Part shown: piece after piece, positions 1 to 8,436 of the stretch
Layout of the letters: every line of letters begins with the position of its first letter
Numbering within the stretch: the first letter of the stretch is position 1
Origin: Burkholderiales bacterium
GTDB lineage: Bacteria > Pseudomonadota > Gammaproteobacteria > Burkholderiales > Burkholderiaceae_D
DNA: 39,186 bases
Direction: 5' to 3'
Assembly (NCBI GenBank): GCA_016196925.1
Contig: JACPWS010000100.1
Span: forward strand, 1-39,186
The notes under the pieces: generated by a model
Told to the model about the DNA's origin: nothing
What the model saw: the letters and a program-made list of their open reading frames with translations, nothing else
Databases searched by the model: none
Made by a program: the position numbers and the translations under genes

Positions 1-138
1 CGGTTTCTGGATGATCTCGACGATCTTGTGGCCGAGGCCGTTGATCAGCGCATAGATCAGCGCGACGTGAAATAAAATGACCAGCCCTATGCCGAGAAAC
101 TTCTTGCCCGGCTCTTGCTGGCGATCTGAAAAATCCAT
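1..138 (-). CDS. tonB: TonB-family energy transducer, N-terminal part (cut by window edge)
   Basis: Reading leftwards from the ATG at 138, the 46 visible codons give a short basic cytoplasmic stretch (MDFSDRQQEPGKK) followed by one hydrophobic segment (FLGIGLVILFHVALIYALIN). This is the usual N-terminus of a TonB protein: a single inner-membrane anchor with a His inside the membrane helix. TonB couples the proton-motive force, through ExbB/ExbD, to outer-membrane receptors. A GAGGAG ribosome-binding site lies 7 nt before the ATG. The proline-rich linker and C-terminal receptor-binding domain are outside the window, so the assignment rests on the anchor alone. It could energise the TonB-dependent receptor at 33754-36348, but that is inference. 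Confidence 0.65.
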   Translation of the reverse strand, partial: MDFSDRQQEPGKKFLGIGLVILFHVALIYALINGLGHKIVEIIQKP

Positions 139-298
139 TCCGATTGTCTCCTCGATCTTAGAATGTGAAGGCGGTAATCATAACCGCTGTTGGGGAAAAA
201 TCCGTCCTACTTTTTTGAAAATTTCCATAAATTTCCCTGGGCGCCGCCGGCCGCGGGCCGTGCTTCAGTTAGATACTGCTTAGTCTTGCTTAGTCTTA

Positions 299-3091
299 TT
301 AACGCTCTACAAACACCACGCTGCTGCGCGCCGGAATCACGAAGCGGCCCGATGCGCGGTCGTAGCGCGCGGCGCCGGCAATGCGGCGGTCGCCGGCACC
401 GGCGCGCAAGTGCACCGGGTGCAGCACGTAGGCGCGCTCGCTTTGTTCGGGAATAAGCAATTGCTGCGCTGTAGTACCGACATTGATGAAATAGATCAGC
501 GAGCGGAAGCCGGCGCCCGGATAGCCGGCGCCGTCCAGTGCGGCGGCGATCAGCAGCGGATTTTGCCGGGCGCCGGTATTGTAAAAATGCAAGCGCTGTC
601 TGATCTCGGCGGCGCTGTTCAGGCGGAACAGGCTGGAGCTGGCGCGTATCCGCAGTAAGTCGCGGAACATGTCGCGGCTCATCAGGATTTCGCGCCGGCC
701 AGGCTTGATGTCCGGGTTGGCCAGCAAGGGCTTGATATACGGATAAAACTGGGCATTGTCCGGCTTTTGCGGCAGTCCGGTCGCGAAATAATTGTCGTTA
801 TAACTCCAATCGAGGCGGTTGAACCAGTCGCCCGAATTGTAGCTGTTGCTGTCCAGCGATTTGGAACGCAGGATGTCGGAGCCGGCGTGGAAATACGCGA
901 CGCCCTGGCTGAGCGCGGTGATCGCCAGCCCGAGCGCCTGTACGCGCACGCGGTCCGCTTTGCCGGTGTCGGCCGGCAAGCGGTAGGCATTGATGTCGAA
1001 CAGGGTCTGGTTATCGTGATTTTCCACATAATTGACGACTTCCGACGGCTGGCTGGCGTAGCCGGCCGGCTGGCCGCCGTAATCGATCTCTTGCAGCGTC
1101 TGTATCTTGTCTTGCCAGGTTTGTAGCGGGTAATCGCGGATGGAACCGGCCAGGCCGACGCGCACCATGTCGGCCGCGCGCAGCAAGTCGGAAGGCGGGC
1201 GATTTTTATCGGCCAGCGCGTTCGGCGCATAGACCAGGCCATTGATATAGCCCTGGTTCTTGACGATGCCTTCGGCGCTGTCGCCCTGGCCGCCGCCGCG
1301 CACGGCGTCGCGGCCGCGGTCGCTGAAAGTGCCGATGTGGCTGCCGTTCAGCGCGAGTTGCGATGCTTGCACGAAACGCGCGCCATGCGCGACTTCACCG
1401 AAGTCCCAGCCTTCGCCTATCAGCTGGATGTCGCGTCCGCTTTCCGCCTTCAGGCGCGCCTGCACCTGCTCCATGGCGGCGCGCGGCTGGTGCCCCATCA
1501 AGTCGAAGCGGAAAGAATCTATCTTGTAAGCCTGGGCCCAGAGCGCGACCGAATCCGTCATCAGCTTGGCCATCATCCGGTTTTCGGTGGCGGTATTGCC
1601 GCAGTCCTGACAAGTCGATTGCTCGACCGCGCCGGCGGCGTTCAGGCGGTGGTAATAGCCGGGCACGATGCGATCGAGCACCGATTTTTCATGCTGACCG
1701 GCATACATGGTGTGGTTGTACACCACATCCATGCCTACCCGCAGCCCGGCCTTGTGCAAGGCCAGCACCATCTGGCGGAATTCGAGGATGCGGCGCGCGC
1801 CGTCGGCCGCGTCGCTGGCATAGCTGCCCTCGGGCGCATTGTAGTGATACGGGTCGTAACCCCAGTTAAAGCAATCGTCGGCCGCATGCGCCATGGCGAG
1901 CGCTTGCTGCCGTCCGCTGACGGCGCCGCCGCTGATTTTCGGCGTGCGGCAGCCGGTTTCCGGCACCGAGGCGATATCGAATACCGGCAATAAATGGATG
2001 TCGGTCAGGCCGGCCTGGCGCAAGGCGCGCAAATGCCGCATGCCGCGCGAAGCGCGCTCGGTAAAGGCCAGGTATTTGCCGCGATGCGCCGGGCGCACGC
2101 TGGCGTCGTTGATGGAAAAGTCGCGCACATGCAATTCATACACAGCCATGTCGGTCTGGTGTTTGACGCTGGACGGGAGCGCCTGGGCGTCCCAGCCGGC
2201 CGGCTTCAGCGCAGGCGCATCGAGGCTGGCAATATAGCTGCGCCGCGAATCGGCGCTCAGGCTGACGGAATACGGGTCGCTCACCAGATTGCGCACCAGC
2301 CCGCGGCCCGGAACATAGACGTCCACCACGTAGTTGTAATAGCGGCCGGACTGGCGTTGCGGCAGTTGCAGTTGCCAGACTCCGGTGTCGGGCATGAATT
2401 GCATGGCGGCGATCGCGCCGGCGCGGCCGGTGCTGCTTGCATAGCTGCAGACGGCGACGTTTTGCGCGGTCGGCGCCCATAGCTTGAACCCGGTAGCCGG
2501 CTGGCCGGCGCTGTCGATATTCACGCCGAGGTCCTTGACGGCGGCGGCGCTTGCATACAGGTCGTCGAGCGCGCCGGCCAGCTGGAGGTTGGTGGCATCT
2601 TGCACCTCGCCGGCGGCATTTTCCTGCACCAGCAAGACTTGCCGGCGCAGCAGGCTGCTTAGTTGCTGGCCATCGGCGGCCTCCAGCCGGAGCACGGCGC
2701 CCGGCGCAATAAAGCCGAAACGTGCGCGCGCGGCGGCGTCGGCGGCAGCCGGGTGCAGCGTCAGCACGCCATAGTCGCCGCCGATCTTACTGCCCGGCTT
2801 GAATTGCAGCGTCCCGTTGTGCGGGTAATACAGGCGGTAATTGCCGTTCGCCGGCTTGCCCGGCCACTGCAGCAATTGCCGGTTCAGCCAGTAGGCGCGC
2901 GCATCGGAGGCGGTATCGCCGGCTTCCAGCACGGTTTGGAAGCTGCCCGGGTTGCAGCTGTCCAGCGTCGCCGGGGCGGCCATGGCGCCGGCAGCGAGCA
3001 GGGCGACGCCCATCCCCAGCAGCAACGACGGCAAGCGGTATTTGTGCGCCGCGCTCGGGGCCGGCGTGTGTTGCAAATCAGTTGCCACCAT
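299..3091 (-). CDS. pulA: Pullulanase, type I (GH13_14-like), secreted
   Basis: Debranching enzyme that hydrolyses alpha-1,6 bonds in pullulan, amylopectin and glycogen. The 930-aa length fits the family. A hydrophobic segment near residues 20-39 ending in AMA-A is a signal peptide or lipoprotein-like export signal, so the enzyme acts outside the cytoplasm. After an N-terminal accessory region comes a CBM48-like domain (about 190-300), then the GH13 barrel. The pullulanase signature FNWGYDP is near 407, region I DVVYNHT near 454, region [10 protein letters not shown] near 528 with the nucleophile Asp, region [12 protein letters not shown] near 556 with the acid/base Glu, and region [10 protein letters not shown] near 688. 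A beta-sandwich C-terminal domain (DUF3372 type) follows. The start has a good GAGGAG site 5 nt upstream. It is divergent from glucokinase, with HexR-like palindromes between them. Confidence 0.93.
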   Translation of the reverse strand: MVATDLQHTPAPSAAHKYRLPSLLLGMGVALLAAGAMAAPATLDSCNPGSFQTVLEAGDTASDARAYWLNRQLLQWPGKPANGNYRLYYPHNGTLQFKPGSKIGGDYGVLTLHPAAADAAARARFGFIAPGAVLRLEAADGQQLSSLLRRQVLLVQENAAGEVQDATNLQLAGALDDLYASAAAVKDLGVNIDSAGQPATGFKLWAPTAQNVAVCSYASSTGRAGAIAAMQFMPDTGVWQLQLPQRQSGRYYNYVVDVYVPGRGLVRNLVSDPYSVSLSADSRRSYIASLDAPALKPAGWDAQALPSSVKHQTDMAVYELHVRDFSINDASVRPAHRGKYLAFTERASRGMRHLRALRQAGLTDIHLLPVFDIASVPETGCRTPKISGGAVSGRQQALAMAHAADDCFNWGYDPYHYNAPEGSYASDAADGARRILEFRQMVLALHKAGLRVGMDVVYNHTMYAGQHEKSVLDRIVPGYYHRLNAAGAVEQSTCQDCGNTATENRMMAKLMTDSVALWAQAYKIDSFRFDLMGHQPRAAMEQVQARLKAESGRDIQLIGEGWDFGEVAHGARFVQASQLALNGSHIGTFSDRGRDAVRGGGQGDSAEGIVKNQGYINGLVYAPNALADKNRPPSDLLRAADMVRVGLAGSIRDYPLQTWQDKIQTLQEIDYGGQPAGYASQPSEVVNYVENHDNQTLFDINAYRLPADTGKADRVRVQALGLAITALSQGVAYFHAGSDILRSKSLDSNSYNSGDWFNRLDWSYNDNYFATGLPQKPDNAQFYPYIKPLLANPDIKPGRREILMSRDMFRDLLRIRASSSLFRLNSAAEIRQRLHFYNTGARQNPLLIAAALDGAGYPGAGFRSLIYFINVGTTAQQLLIPEQSERAYVLHPVHLRAGAGDRRIAGAARYDRASGRFVIPARSSVVFVER

Positions 3092-3110
3092 GGTCTCCTC
3101 AATGGAAAAA

Positions 3111-3125
3111 AGTAGTGCGACTACA
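3111..3125. promoter_or_regulatory. HexR-like operator, pulA-proximal
   Basis: The 15-bp sequence AGTAGTGCGACTACA contains a perfect GTAGT/ACTAC inverted repeat with a 3-bp centre, 20 bp upstream of the pulA start codon. It fits the HexR palindrome pattern (TGTART-N3-AYTACA), known from proteobacterial regulators of central sugar metabolism, except at the first base and in its GC centre. Its position suggests a repressor that blocks pulA transcription. The hexR gene is not in the window. Confidence 0.45.
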
Positions 3126-3231
3126 TAAAATTATTATTAATTATCCTGATTTTTCGCGACGCATTCTGCAGCGCAGGCGCAGCTTTCGAAAATTTTACCG
3201 CATTCCATGTGAATTTGTTAGACATCGCCAC

Positions 3232-3260
3232 TTGAGTTATGTAGTATTGTTACATAGATT
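3232..3260 (+). promoter_or_regulatory. Candidate sigma-70 promoter for glk-aglA
   Basis: A -35 box TTGAGT (3232-3237) and a -10 box TAGATT (3255-3260) are separated by exactly 17 bp. The HexR-like palindrome occupies that spacer. It is the only reasonable promoter before glk. Confidence 0.5.
3240..3254. promoter_or_regulatory. HexR-like operator, glk-proximal
   Basis: TGTAGTATTGTTACA fits the HexR-type palindrome with one mismatch. It lies inside a longer perfect inverted repeat: TATGTA at 3238-3243 and TACATA at 3251-3256. It fills the spacer of the proposed glk promoter, an ideal position for repression. Confidence 0.45.
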
Positions 3261-3323
3261 GACCTCGGTTAATGCCGGCGTAGCCGGTCCCGGATATTGC
3301 CGCTTAAAAACAAGAATGGTGAG

Positions 3324-4337
3324 ATGTTGACGCAAGAGATGAAAATACCCGGCACTGCCGCCCCGCGTTTGCTGGCCGACATCGGCGGCACCAATGCGCG
3401 GTTTGCGCTGGAGACCGGCCCGCAACAATTCGAGGCGGTGGCGGTGCTGGCCTGCCATGCCTACGCCGATTTGCAGAGCGCGATTGCCGCTTATCTCGCC
3501 AGCCCTGCCGTGCAACGGCTTTGCCAGGGGAAGCTACTGCATGCGGCGCTGGCGATCGCCAACCCGGTCGAGGGCGACACCGTCAGCATGACCAATCATC
3601 ACTGGACGTTTTCTATCGAGGCGCTGCGGCGCTCGCTAGGGCTGCAGACTTTAGTGGTGGTCAACGATTTCACCGCACTGGCCATGGCCTTGCCGCTTCT
3701 GACGGAAAACCAGCGCGTCAAGATAGGCGGCGGATGGCCGCAGCCTGAGCGTGCGATCGGCTTGATCGGCGCCGGCACCGGCCTCGGCGTATCCGGCATC
3801 ATCCCGGCCGGCGAGCGCTGGATACCGCTGCGCAGCGAAGGCGGCCATGTCACGTTTTCGCCGGCCGACGAGACTGAAATCGATATCCTGCGCCTGGTCT
3901 GGCAAGAATATCCGCATGTCTCGGCCGAAAGGCTGATCTCGGGCATGGGGCTGGAATTGCTGTACCGCGCGTTTTGCCGTCTGGCCGGCCTTAACAATAT
4001 GGAAGCGCTGAGCGCGGCCGAGATCAGCGGCCGCGCCCAGCAGCGCTCGTGCGCGATCTGCCTCAGGACGGTCGAGTATTTCTGCGCCATGCTGGGTACC
4101 GTGGCCGGCAACCTGGCGATGACGCTGGGCGCCACCGGCGGCATGTATATCGGCGGCGGCATAGCGCCGCGCCTCGGCCGCTTGTTTGGCGAGTCGGCCT
4201 TCCGCCAGCGTTTCGAAGCCAAGGGCCGCTTCGCCGATTACCTGGCGCAGATCCCGACTTACCTGATTACCGAAGAATATCCGGCCTTCCTCGGGGTCTC
4301 CGCGCTACTGGCGGAAAGGCTGGCAGCCGGCGCCTGA
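3324..4337 (+). CDS. glk: Glucokinase (Glk family, non-ROK)
   Basis: Phosphorylates glucose with ATP in the cytoplasm. Starting at the ATG of 3324 the protein has 337 aa, near the usual 320-345. [14 protein letters not shown] near the N-terminus is the phosphate-binding signature. [13 protein letters not shown] contains the sugar-binding Asn-Asp, [11 protein letters not shown] is the adenosine motif, and SEGGHVTF contains the glucose-contacting Glu and His. The frame is open upstream to a TTG at 3297, and another ATG lies at 3339. None has a strong ribosome-binding site, so the start is uncertain by a few codons. An alpha-glucosidase follows after 23 bp, so the two are probably one operon in which liberated glucose is phosphorylated. 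Confidence 0.92.
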   Translation: MLTQEMKIPGTAAPRLLADIGGTNARFALETGPQQFEAVAVLACHAYADLQSAIAAYLASPAVQRLCQGKLLHAALAIANPVEGDTVSMTNHHWTFSIEALRRSLGLQTLVVVNDFTALAMALPLLTENQRVKIGGGWPQPERAIGLIGAGTGLGVSGIIPAGERWIPLRSEGGHVTFSPADETEIDILRLVWQEYPHVSAERLISGMGLELLYRAFCRLAGLNNMEALSAAEISGRAQQRSCAICLRTVEYFCAMLGTVAGNLAMTLGATGGMYIGGGIAPRLGRLFGESAFRQRFEAKGRFADYLAQIPTYLITEEYPAFLGVSALLAERLAAGA

Positions 4338-4360
4338 CCCCGATTTACCGATAGCACGCC

Positions 4361-5992
4361 ATGACTAAATTTCAAGACTGGTGGAAGGATGCCGTCATCT
4401 ACCAAGTCTATCCGCGCAGTTTTTTCGACAGCGACGGCGACGGCGTCGGCGACTTGCCGGGGATTCACGCCAAGCTCGATTACATCGCCGCGCTCGGCGT
4501 CGATATCGTCTGGATTTCGCCTTTCTTCACCTCGCCGATGAAGGATTTCGGCTACGACGTCGCCGATTACTGCGATGTCGACCCGCTGTTCGGCACGCTG
4601 GCCGATTTCGACCGCTTGCTGCAACGCGCGCATGAACTGGGTTTGAAAATCATCATCGATCAGGTGCTGTCGCATTGCTCCGAGCAGCATCCGTGGTTCG
4701 TCGAGAGCCGCAGCAGCCGCGACAATCCGCGCGCCGACTGGTTCGTCTGGGCCGACCCGCAAGCGGACGGCACGCCGCCCAACAACTGGCTGGCGGTGTT
4801 CGGCGGCTCGGCCTGGCAATGGGATGCGCGGCGGCGCCAGTATTTCATGCATAACTTCCTGGCCAGCCAGCCCGACCTGAACTTCCATCATCCTGAAGTG
4901 CAACAGGCGCAGCTAGAGAATATGCGCTTCTGGCTCAAGCGCGGGGTGGACGGCTTCCGCCTCGATGCCTGCAATTTCCATTTCCACGATAGGGCGCTGC
5001 GCAATAACCCGCCGGCCGGCCGGCGCCAGGATAATGCGGTGCAAGACAACAACCCTTACGGCATGCAGCTGCACCGCTACGACAAGACCCGGCCGGAAAA
5101 CCTGGCCTTCCTCGAAAAAACGCGCCGCCTGCTGAACGACTACGGCGCGATCGCCGTCGGCGAAGTCGGCGCCGACGATGCGCTGGCGGTGATGGCCGCT
5201 TACACCGCCGGCGGCGACAAGCTACACATGGCGTACAGCTTCAATCTGCTGACCCCGGAATTTTCTGCGCGCTACATCCGCGACCAGGTCGAGCAAGCCG
5301 AGGCGCGTCTGGCCGGGGCCGGCGGCGGCTGGCTCTCGTGGTCGCTCGGCAATCACGACGTGCCGCGCGTGCTGAGCCGCTGGGGCGGGGCGCAGGCGAC
5401 GCCGGCCTGCGCCAAGCTGTTGCTGGCCATGCAACTGGCGCTGAAAGGCACGCCTTGCCTGTATCAGGGCGAAGAGCTGGCGCTGAGCGAAGCCGAGATC
5501 GCCTTCGAAGACCTGCAAGACCCGTACGGCATCGCGTTCTGGCCCGAATTCAAGGGCCGCGACGGCTGCCGCACGCCGCTGCCGTGGGATGCTAAGGCGC
5601 CGCAAGCCGGCTTTAGCACAGCTAAGCCGTGGCTGCCGCCCGCGCCGGAACATGCTACCTTGGCGGTTTCCGTGCAGCAGGCGGAGGCCGGCTCCATGCT
5701 GAATTTCACCCGCCGCCTGCTGGCCTGGCGCAAGCAAAACCCGCAATTGCGGCGCGGCGAGATCGTCTTCTTCGACGCTCCGGAACCGGTGCTGGCCTTG
5801 CGCCGCGATCTGGCCGGCGCCCCCGCCATCCTGTGCGCCTTCAACCTCGGCGATCAGGCGCTGGAATTCGCGTGGCCGGCCGCAGCCGGCGCGCGCAGCC
5901 TGGACGGCCATGGCTTGCCGGGCAGCGCCAGCGGCGGCACGGTCATGCTGCCGGCTTACGGCGCCTGGTTCGGCGTCGTGGCCCCGGCCTAG
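4361..5992 (+). CDS. aglA: Alpha-glucosidase, GH13 (GH13_23-like), intact copy
   Basis: Hydrolyses terminal alpha-1,4 bonds of maltose and short maltodextrins to glucose. No signal peptide is visible, so it is probably cytoplasmic. All four GH13 regions are present in 543 aa: DQVLSHCS (region I; Ser in place of the usual Asn is common in this subfamily), GFRLDACNF with the nucleophile Asp, VGEVGAD with the acid/base Glu, and LGNHDVPR. The N-terminal WWKDAVIYQVYPRSF is typical of oligo-1,6-glucosidase/alpha-glucosidase enzymes. It lies 23 bp after glk and is read with it. The C-terminal 40% is repeated in a truncated second copy at 7650-8311, which shows that this locus was duplicated. Confidence 0.9.
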   Translation: MTKFQDWWKDAVIYQVYPRSFFDSDGDGVGDLPGIHAKLDYIAALGVDIVWISPFFTSPMKDFGYDVADYCDVDPLFGTLADFDRLLQRAHELGLKIIIDQVLSHCSEQHPWFVESRSSRDNPRADWFVWADPQADGTPPNNWLAVFGGSAWQWDARRRQYFMHNFLASQPDLNFHHPEVQQAQLENMRFWLKRGVDGFRLDACNFHFHDRALRNNPPAGRRQDNAVQDNNPYGMQLHRYDKTRPENLAFLEKTRRLLNDYGAIAVGEVGADDALAVMAAYTAGGDKLHMAYSFNLLTPEFSARYIRDQVEQAEARLAGAGGGWLSWSLGNHDVPRVLSRWGGAQATPACAKLLLAMQLALKGTPCLYQGEELALSEAEIAFEDLQDPYGIAFWPEFKGRDGCRTPLPWDAKAPQAGFSTAKPWLPPAPEHATLAVSVQQAEAGSMLNFTRRLLAWRKQNPQLRRGEIVFFDAPEPVLALRRDLAGAPAILCAFNLGDQALEFAWPAAAGARSLDGHGLPGSASGGTVMLPAYGAWFGVVAPA

Positions 5993-5995
5993 CAG

Positions 5996-6134
5996 CTTCC
6001 CAATCCGCGCGCGTCATGGCGTACACCGCCGTATCCATGTCACACCAGCGCTCCACGTCGCGGTATTGCATGCCCAGCTTTTGCATGACCTTGGCTGAGC
6101 TGGTGTTGTACGGGTGGCGTGTCTGCGGGTCAGG
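5996..6134 (-). pseudogene. C-terminal fragment of a GNAT acetyltransferase
   Basis: Translation of the minus strand gives about 45 codons containing NTSSAKVMQKLGMQYRDVER and then WCDMDTAVYAMTRADWEA. This resembles the end of a RimJ/RimL-type GNAT acetyltransferase, where Asn, the Ser/Ala pair and the KLGM motif bind acetyl-CoA and close the fold. No start codon or N-terminal half is present. Just upstream the frame hits a stop and runs into the remnant of a different gene (6131-6192). The original stop is also lost into the alpha-glucosidase end. It is therefore a decayed fragment left by rearrangement. Any family member with this C-terminus would look the same. Confidence 0.55.
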
Positions 6135-6192
6135 CTTACTTCAAATGATGAGATAAAGAAGCGATTTGTATGTGATTCTTCCGGTTGAGGCT
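6131..6192 (-). pseudogene. Degraded duplicate of the start region of the gene at 6274-6735
   Basis: These 62 bp match 6694-6756, which is the ribosome-binding site and first codons of the gene at 6274-6735, at most positions. The start ATG has become ATA, a one-base deletion shifts the frame, and a stop follows after about a dozen codons. It is a remnant of a second copy of that gene, now fused to the acetyltransferase fragment. Confidence 0.6.
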
Positions 6193-6273
6193 AAAGCGCC
6201 CCACGCATTCATCAACGTAGACCGTGAATGTGCCCTGAGGCGTTTGTGCTTAGTGCTTCGCCAGCAGCCGTCC

Positions 6274-6735
6274 TTATGCTTTAGCGCTTAAGGCATCTAG
6301 ATTGTGAAGAATATTAACAATACTTTTCATATGATTAATTGTGCTTATATCTTGAGATTTTTCGGCAGAGGCAAGGTGAAGTTCAAAATTTTCGATATAG
6401 TCTTTTTTTTCATAAACTATATCTTTTTCGTCACGATTGTCAAAAACGGTTTGGCCGCTAACCAGTTTTAAGCGTTCTCCACCGGGCGCACTCAAAAGAC
6501 CCGCCTGTACAATTGTGATAATGCCGGCATCACGTAATTCACCCGCCATTTTAACAATCTCAGGATAAGCCATGTTGTGCAAATCGTAATTTTGCATTAT
6601 CTGCGTTGCATGATCCGCTGTCTCCAGATTCACGGCTTCAGCGATTTTTTGCGCTGTGACGGCGACTGTTTCCGGTGCGACTTGCCTGCTGGCCTGGCTT
6701 ACTTGGATTGATGAGATAACAGAGTCGATTTGCAT
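6274..6735 (-). CDS. Hypothetical protein, 153 aa, AT-rich accessory gene
   Basis: I do not recognise the family. The start at 6735 is chosen because GGGAG lies 7 nt before it; a longer frame reaches 6777 without a ribosome-binding site. The product is predicted mostly helical, polar and acidic, with no signal peptide or membrane segment. The N-terminal 40 residues are rich in Ser, Gln, Val and Ala. A central stretch (VKMAGELRDAGIITIVQAG) and a Lys/Glu-rich C-terminal half follow. Base composition is clearly more AT-rich than in flanking genes, which suggests transfer. It lies downstream of the secreted-protein gene 6801-7382 on the same strand, separated by a hairpin that may terminate transcription. 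A decayed second copy of its start lies at 6131-6192. Confidence 0.6.
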   Translation of the reverse strand: MQIDSVISSIQVSQASRQVAPETVAVTAQKIAEAVNLETADHATQIMQNYDLHNMAYPEIVKMAGELRDAGIITIVQAGLLSAPGGERLKLVSGQTVFDNRDEKDIVYEKKDYIENFELHLASAEKSQDISTINHMKSIVNILHNLDALSAKA

Positions 6736-6767
6736 GTAATTCTCCCGGTTGAGGCTGTTGAAAAGAA

Positions 6768-6787
6768 GGCGCCTCAAGCGAGGCGCC
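6768..6787 (-). terminator. Rho-independent terminator-like hairpin
   Basis: Perfect 8-bp arms GGCGCCTC/GAGGCGCC with a 4-nt loop, followed on the minus strand by TTCTTTTC. It sits 13 bp after the stop of 6801-7382 and before the gene at 6735, so it may uncouple the two. Confidence 0.6.
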
Positions 6788-6800
6788 GCTATTGCGTTAC

Positions 6801-7382
6801 TTATTTAATCGACATCGAATCAAACATGGTATTCCAAGGCGAATTAGTCGATTGGTTTTGATAGGTGAAGACGCCGCTTTCATTACCAGTGAAATCCCAA
6901 TATTTGCGGAATCCAACAACTGTTTGCCCGGCCTGGCATGGAATGTCATAGCCAGTGCGCGCCCAATTGACGCAGATGCTTTGGGTTACAAAATTCTTCG
7001 CCAAGGAAACCTGACCGCCGTTCCACGTCGCGACTGGATTATCGCCATATCCAAGCTCGTCAGTAATTATCCACAACCAGGAGCCGCCATGATCGTTTAC
7101 CGTAGAAGTTTGATGCCCACTTACCGGCTCGTAACTGCCCCACTTTTGTGAATAGACATAATCAACTTGAAGAAAAGTTAATGCGGGTGCAGCTAAAGTT
7201 TGTACCTCATCGCGAGAAGGTGGTGGGAAATTTTTTTGAAGCTTAGCGTCCAGTTTGGCGGGGACAGTACCCATATCCACAATACTTTTAAGCGGCGGCT
7301 TTCCTCCATTCTCGGCATAAGAAGCGTCAGCCACCAGACAAAGAACAGCCAACGCCAACAAAGATTTTCTAAAAAAATTCAT
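6801..7382 (-). CDS. Secreted protein, possibly DUF4879 (YolA-like)
   Basis: 193 aa with a clear signal peptide (MNFFRKSLLALAVLCLVADASYA, cleavage after about residue 23). The mature part is rich in aromatic, Asn, Ser and Thr residues. It includes TSTVNDHGGSWLWIITDELGYG, then two Cys in SICVNWARTGYDIPCQAG and the ending NSPWNTMFDSMSIK. This pattern reminds me of the DUF4879/YolA family of small secreted proteins, whose function is unknown; the match is from memory and tentative. A GAGGA site lies 8 nt before the start. Base composition is AT-rich compared with the flanking sugar genes. It is inserted, with 6274-6735, between the two copies of the alpha-glucosidase. Confidence 0.6.
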   Translation of the reverse strand: MNFFRKSLLALAVLCLVADASYAENGGKPPLKSIVDMGTVPAKLDAKLQKNFPPPSRDEVQTLAAPALTFLQVDYVYSQKWGSYEPVSGHQTSTVNDHGGSWLWIITDELGYGDNPVATWNGGQVSLAKNFVTQSICVNWARTGYDIPCQAGQTVVGFRKYWDFTGNESGVFTYQNQSTNSPWNTMFDSMSIK

Positions 7383-7649
7383 GTTTTATTCCTCATTTAT
7401 GAATGGAATTTGTCAATTTAACATTTACGCAAATGCGAATTCGTATCTCACTACCAGATAAAACATTTCAACTTAATGACTTGCAAGAAATAATGACTCT
7501 TGGGAAGTATCAAACTATCAACAGGCTAACATGAAACCATCTAATGTTGAATAAATGGCTAGGTAAATAGATAATGCTAGATGTTGATAAAACCTGAAAA
7601 TCGGACATTAGCTCGGTTAGGATAAGGCTTTAACAATCCAACTGCGCCT
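7383..7649. other. AT-rich spacer and junction with the truncated GH13 copy
   Basis: About 270 bp of AT-rich sequence without a convincing ORF. It must contain the promoter of the gene starting at 7382. The change to GC-rich sequence homologous to the alpha-glucosidase occurs abruptly near 7646-7652, with stop TAA at 7631-7633 in the glucosidase frame. I see no clear insertion-sequence end or target duplication here. Confidence 0.5.
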
Positions 7650-8311
7650 GCTGGGTCTCGTGGTCGCTCGGCAACCACGACGTGCCGCGCGTGCGGAGCC
7701 GCTGGGGCGGAAAAGATGCGCCGGCGCAATTCGCCGCGCTGCTGCTGGCCATGCAACTGGCGCTGAAAGGCACGCCCTGCCTGTATCAGGGCGAAGAGCT
7801 GGCGCTGAGCGAAGCCGAGATCGCCTTCGAAGACCTGCAAGATCCGTACGGCATCGCGTTCTGGCCCGAGTTCAAGGGGCGCGACGGTTGCCGCACGCCG
7901 CTGCCGTGGGATGCTAAGGCGCCGCAAGCCGGTTTCAGCAGCGCCAGACCGTGCCTGCCGCCGGCGCCGGAACATGCTGCCTTGGCGGTTTCCGTGCAGC
8001 AGGCGGAGGCCGGCTCCATGCTGAATTTCACCCGCGGCCTGCTGGCCTGGCGCAAGCAAAACCCGCAATTGCGGCGCGGCGAGATCGCCTTCTTCGACGC
8101 TCCGGAACCGGTGCTGGCCTTGCGGCGCGATCTGGCCGGCGCGGCTGGCGTACTGGCCGCGTTCAACCTGGGCGGGCGGCCCGTGCAATTCGCGTGGCCG
8201 GAGAGCGCGGCCGCCCAGCCCTTAAACGGCCACGGCTTGCCCGGCAGCGCCGGCGGCGGCATCGTCCGCTTGCCGGCCCACGGCGCCTGATTCGGCCGCG
8301 TGGCGGCCTGA
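7650..8311 (+). pseudogene. Truncated second copy of the GH13 alpha-glucosidase
   Basis: Collinear with 5328-5989 at a constant offset of 2322 bp, with no net insertion or deletion. It begins at the codons for SWSLGNHDVPR, so the first 325 or so residues are absent, including the nucleophile and acid/base regions. The homologue of the Trp codon at 5966-5968 is TGA at 8288-8290. Beyond it the old frame continues for six codons to the ancestral stop at 8309-8311. Identity is patchy: about 90 codons (from LLLAMQLALKG to KAPQAGFS) are almost unchanged while flanking blocks differ strongly. That fits an old paralogue partly homogenised by gene conversion. It cannot encode a working glycosidase. 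Confidence 0.85.
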
Positions 8312-8337
8312 AGGCCGCCGCAGCGCCGTTTTTGAGG

Positions 8338-8415
8338 CTTAAAATACTGGGGGGTAGTATATTTCAAAGCCGTTTAAATTCACGGACGCCAGCGCGATTT
8401 TTAGGCATACTCCCC
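8338..8415 (-). repeat. Dispersed 78-bp repeat, copy 1, with G-run stem-loop
   Basis: Read on the minus strand, this segment aligns over its whole length with 38184-38261. Shared blocks are GTATG, AAAAT, CGTC, AAACGGC and AAATATACT, and the end TTTAAG. It ends in a stem-loop ATACT/AGTAT (8344-8348, 8356-8360). On the plus strand the core TACT-GGGGGG-T-AGTA (8345-8359) equals the published RcnR operator pattern TACT-G6-N-AGTA. It lies between two convergent gene ends, a poor place for an ordinary operator. Confidence 0.6.
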
Positions 8416-8436
8416 TTAAATGCAAAGGGCGCACGC

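Noticed and set aside
299..3100. Several long open frames opposite and within pulA
   Set aside because: They lie in other frames of a gene with all GH13 motifs. GC-rich codon use creates such shadows; none shows family features or a ribosome-binding site.
7577..7650. Insertion-sequence end or transposase remnant at the junction before the truncated GH13 copy
   Set aside because: No terminal inverted repeat, target duplication or transposase motif could be recognised; only an abrupt change in composition is visible.
8345..8359. Plain RcnR operator controlling an adjacent gene
   Set aside because: It matches TACT-G6-N-AGTA exactly, but lies between two convergent gene ends and is part of a longer 78-bp repeat. 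I report it as a repeat, with operator function only as an alternative.
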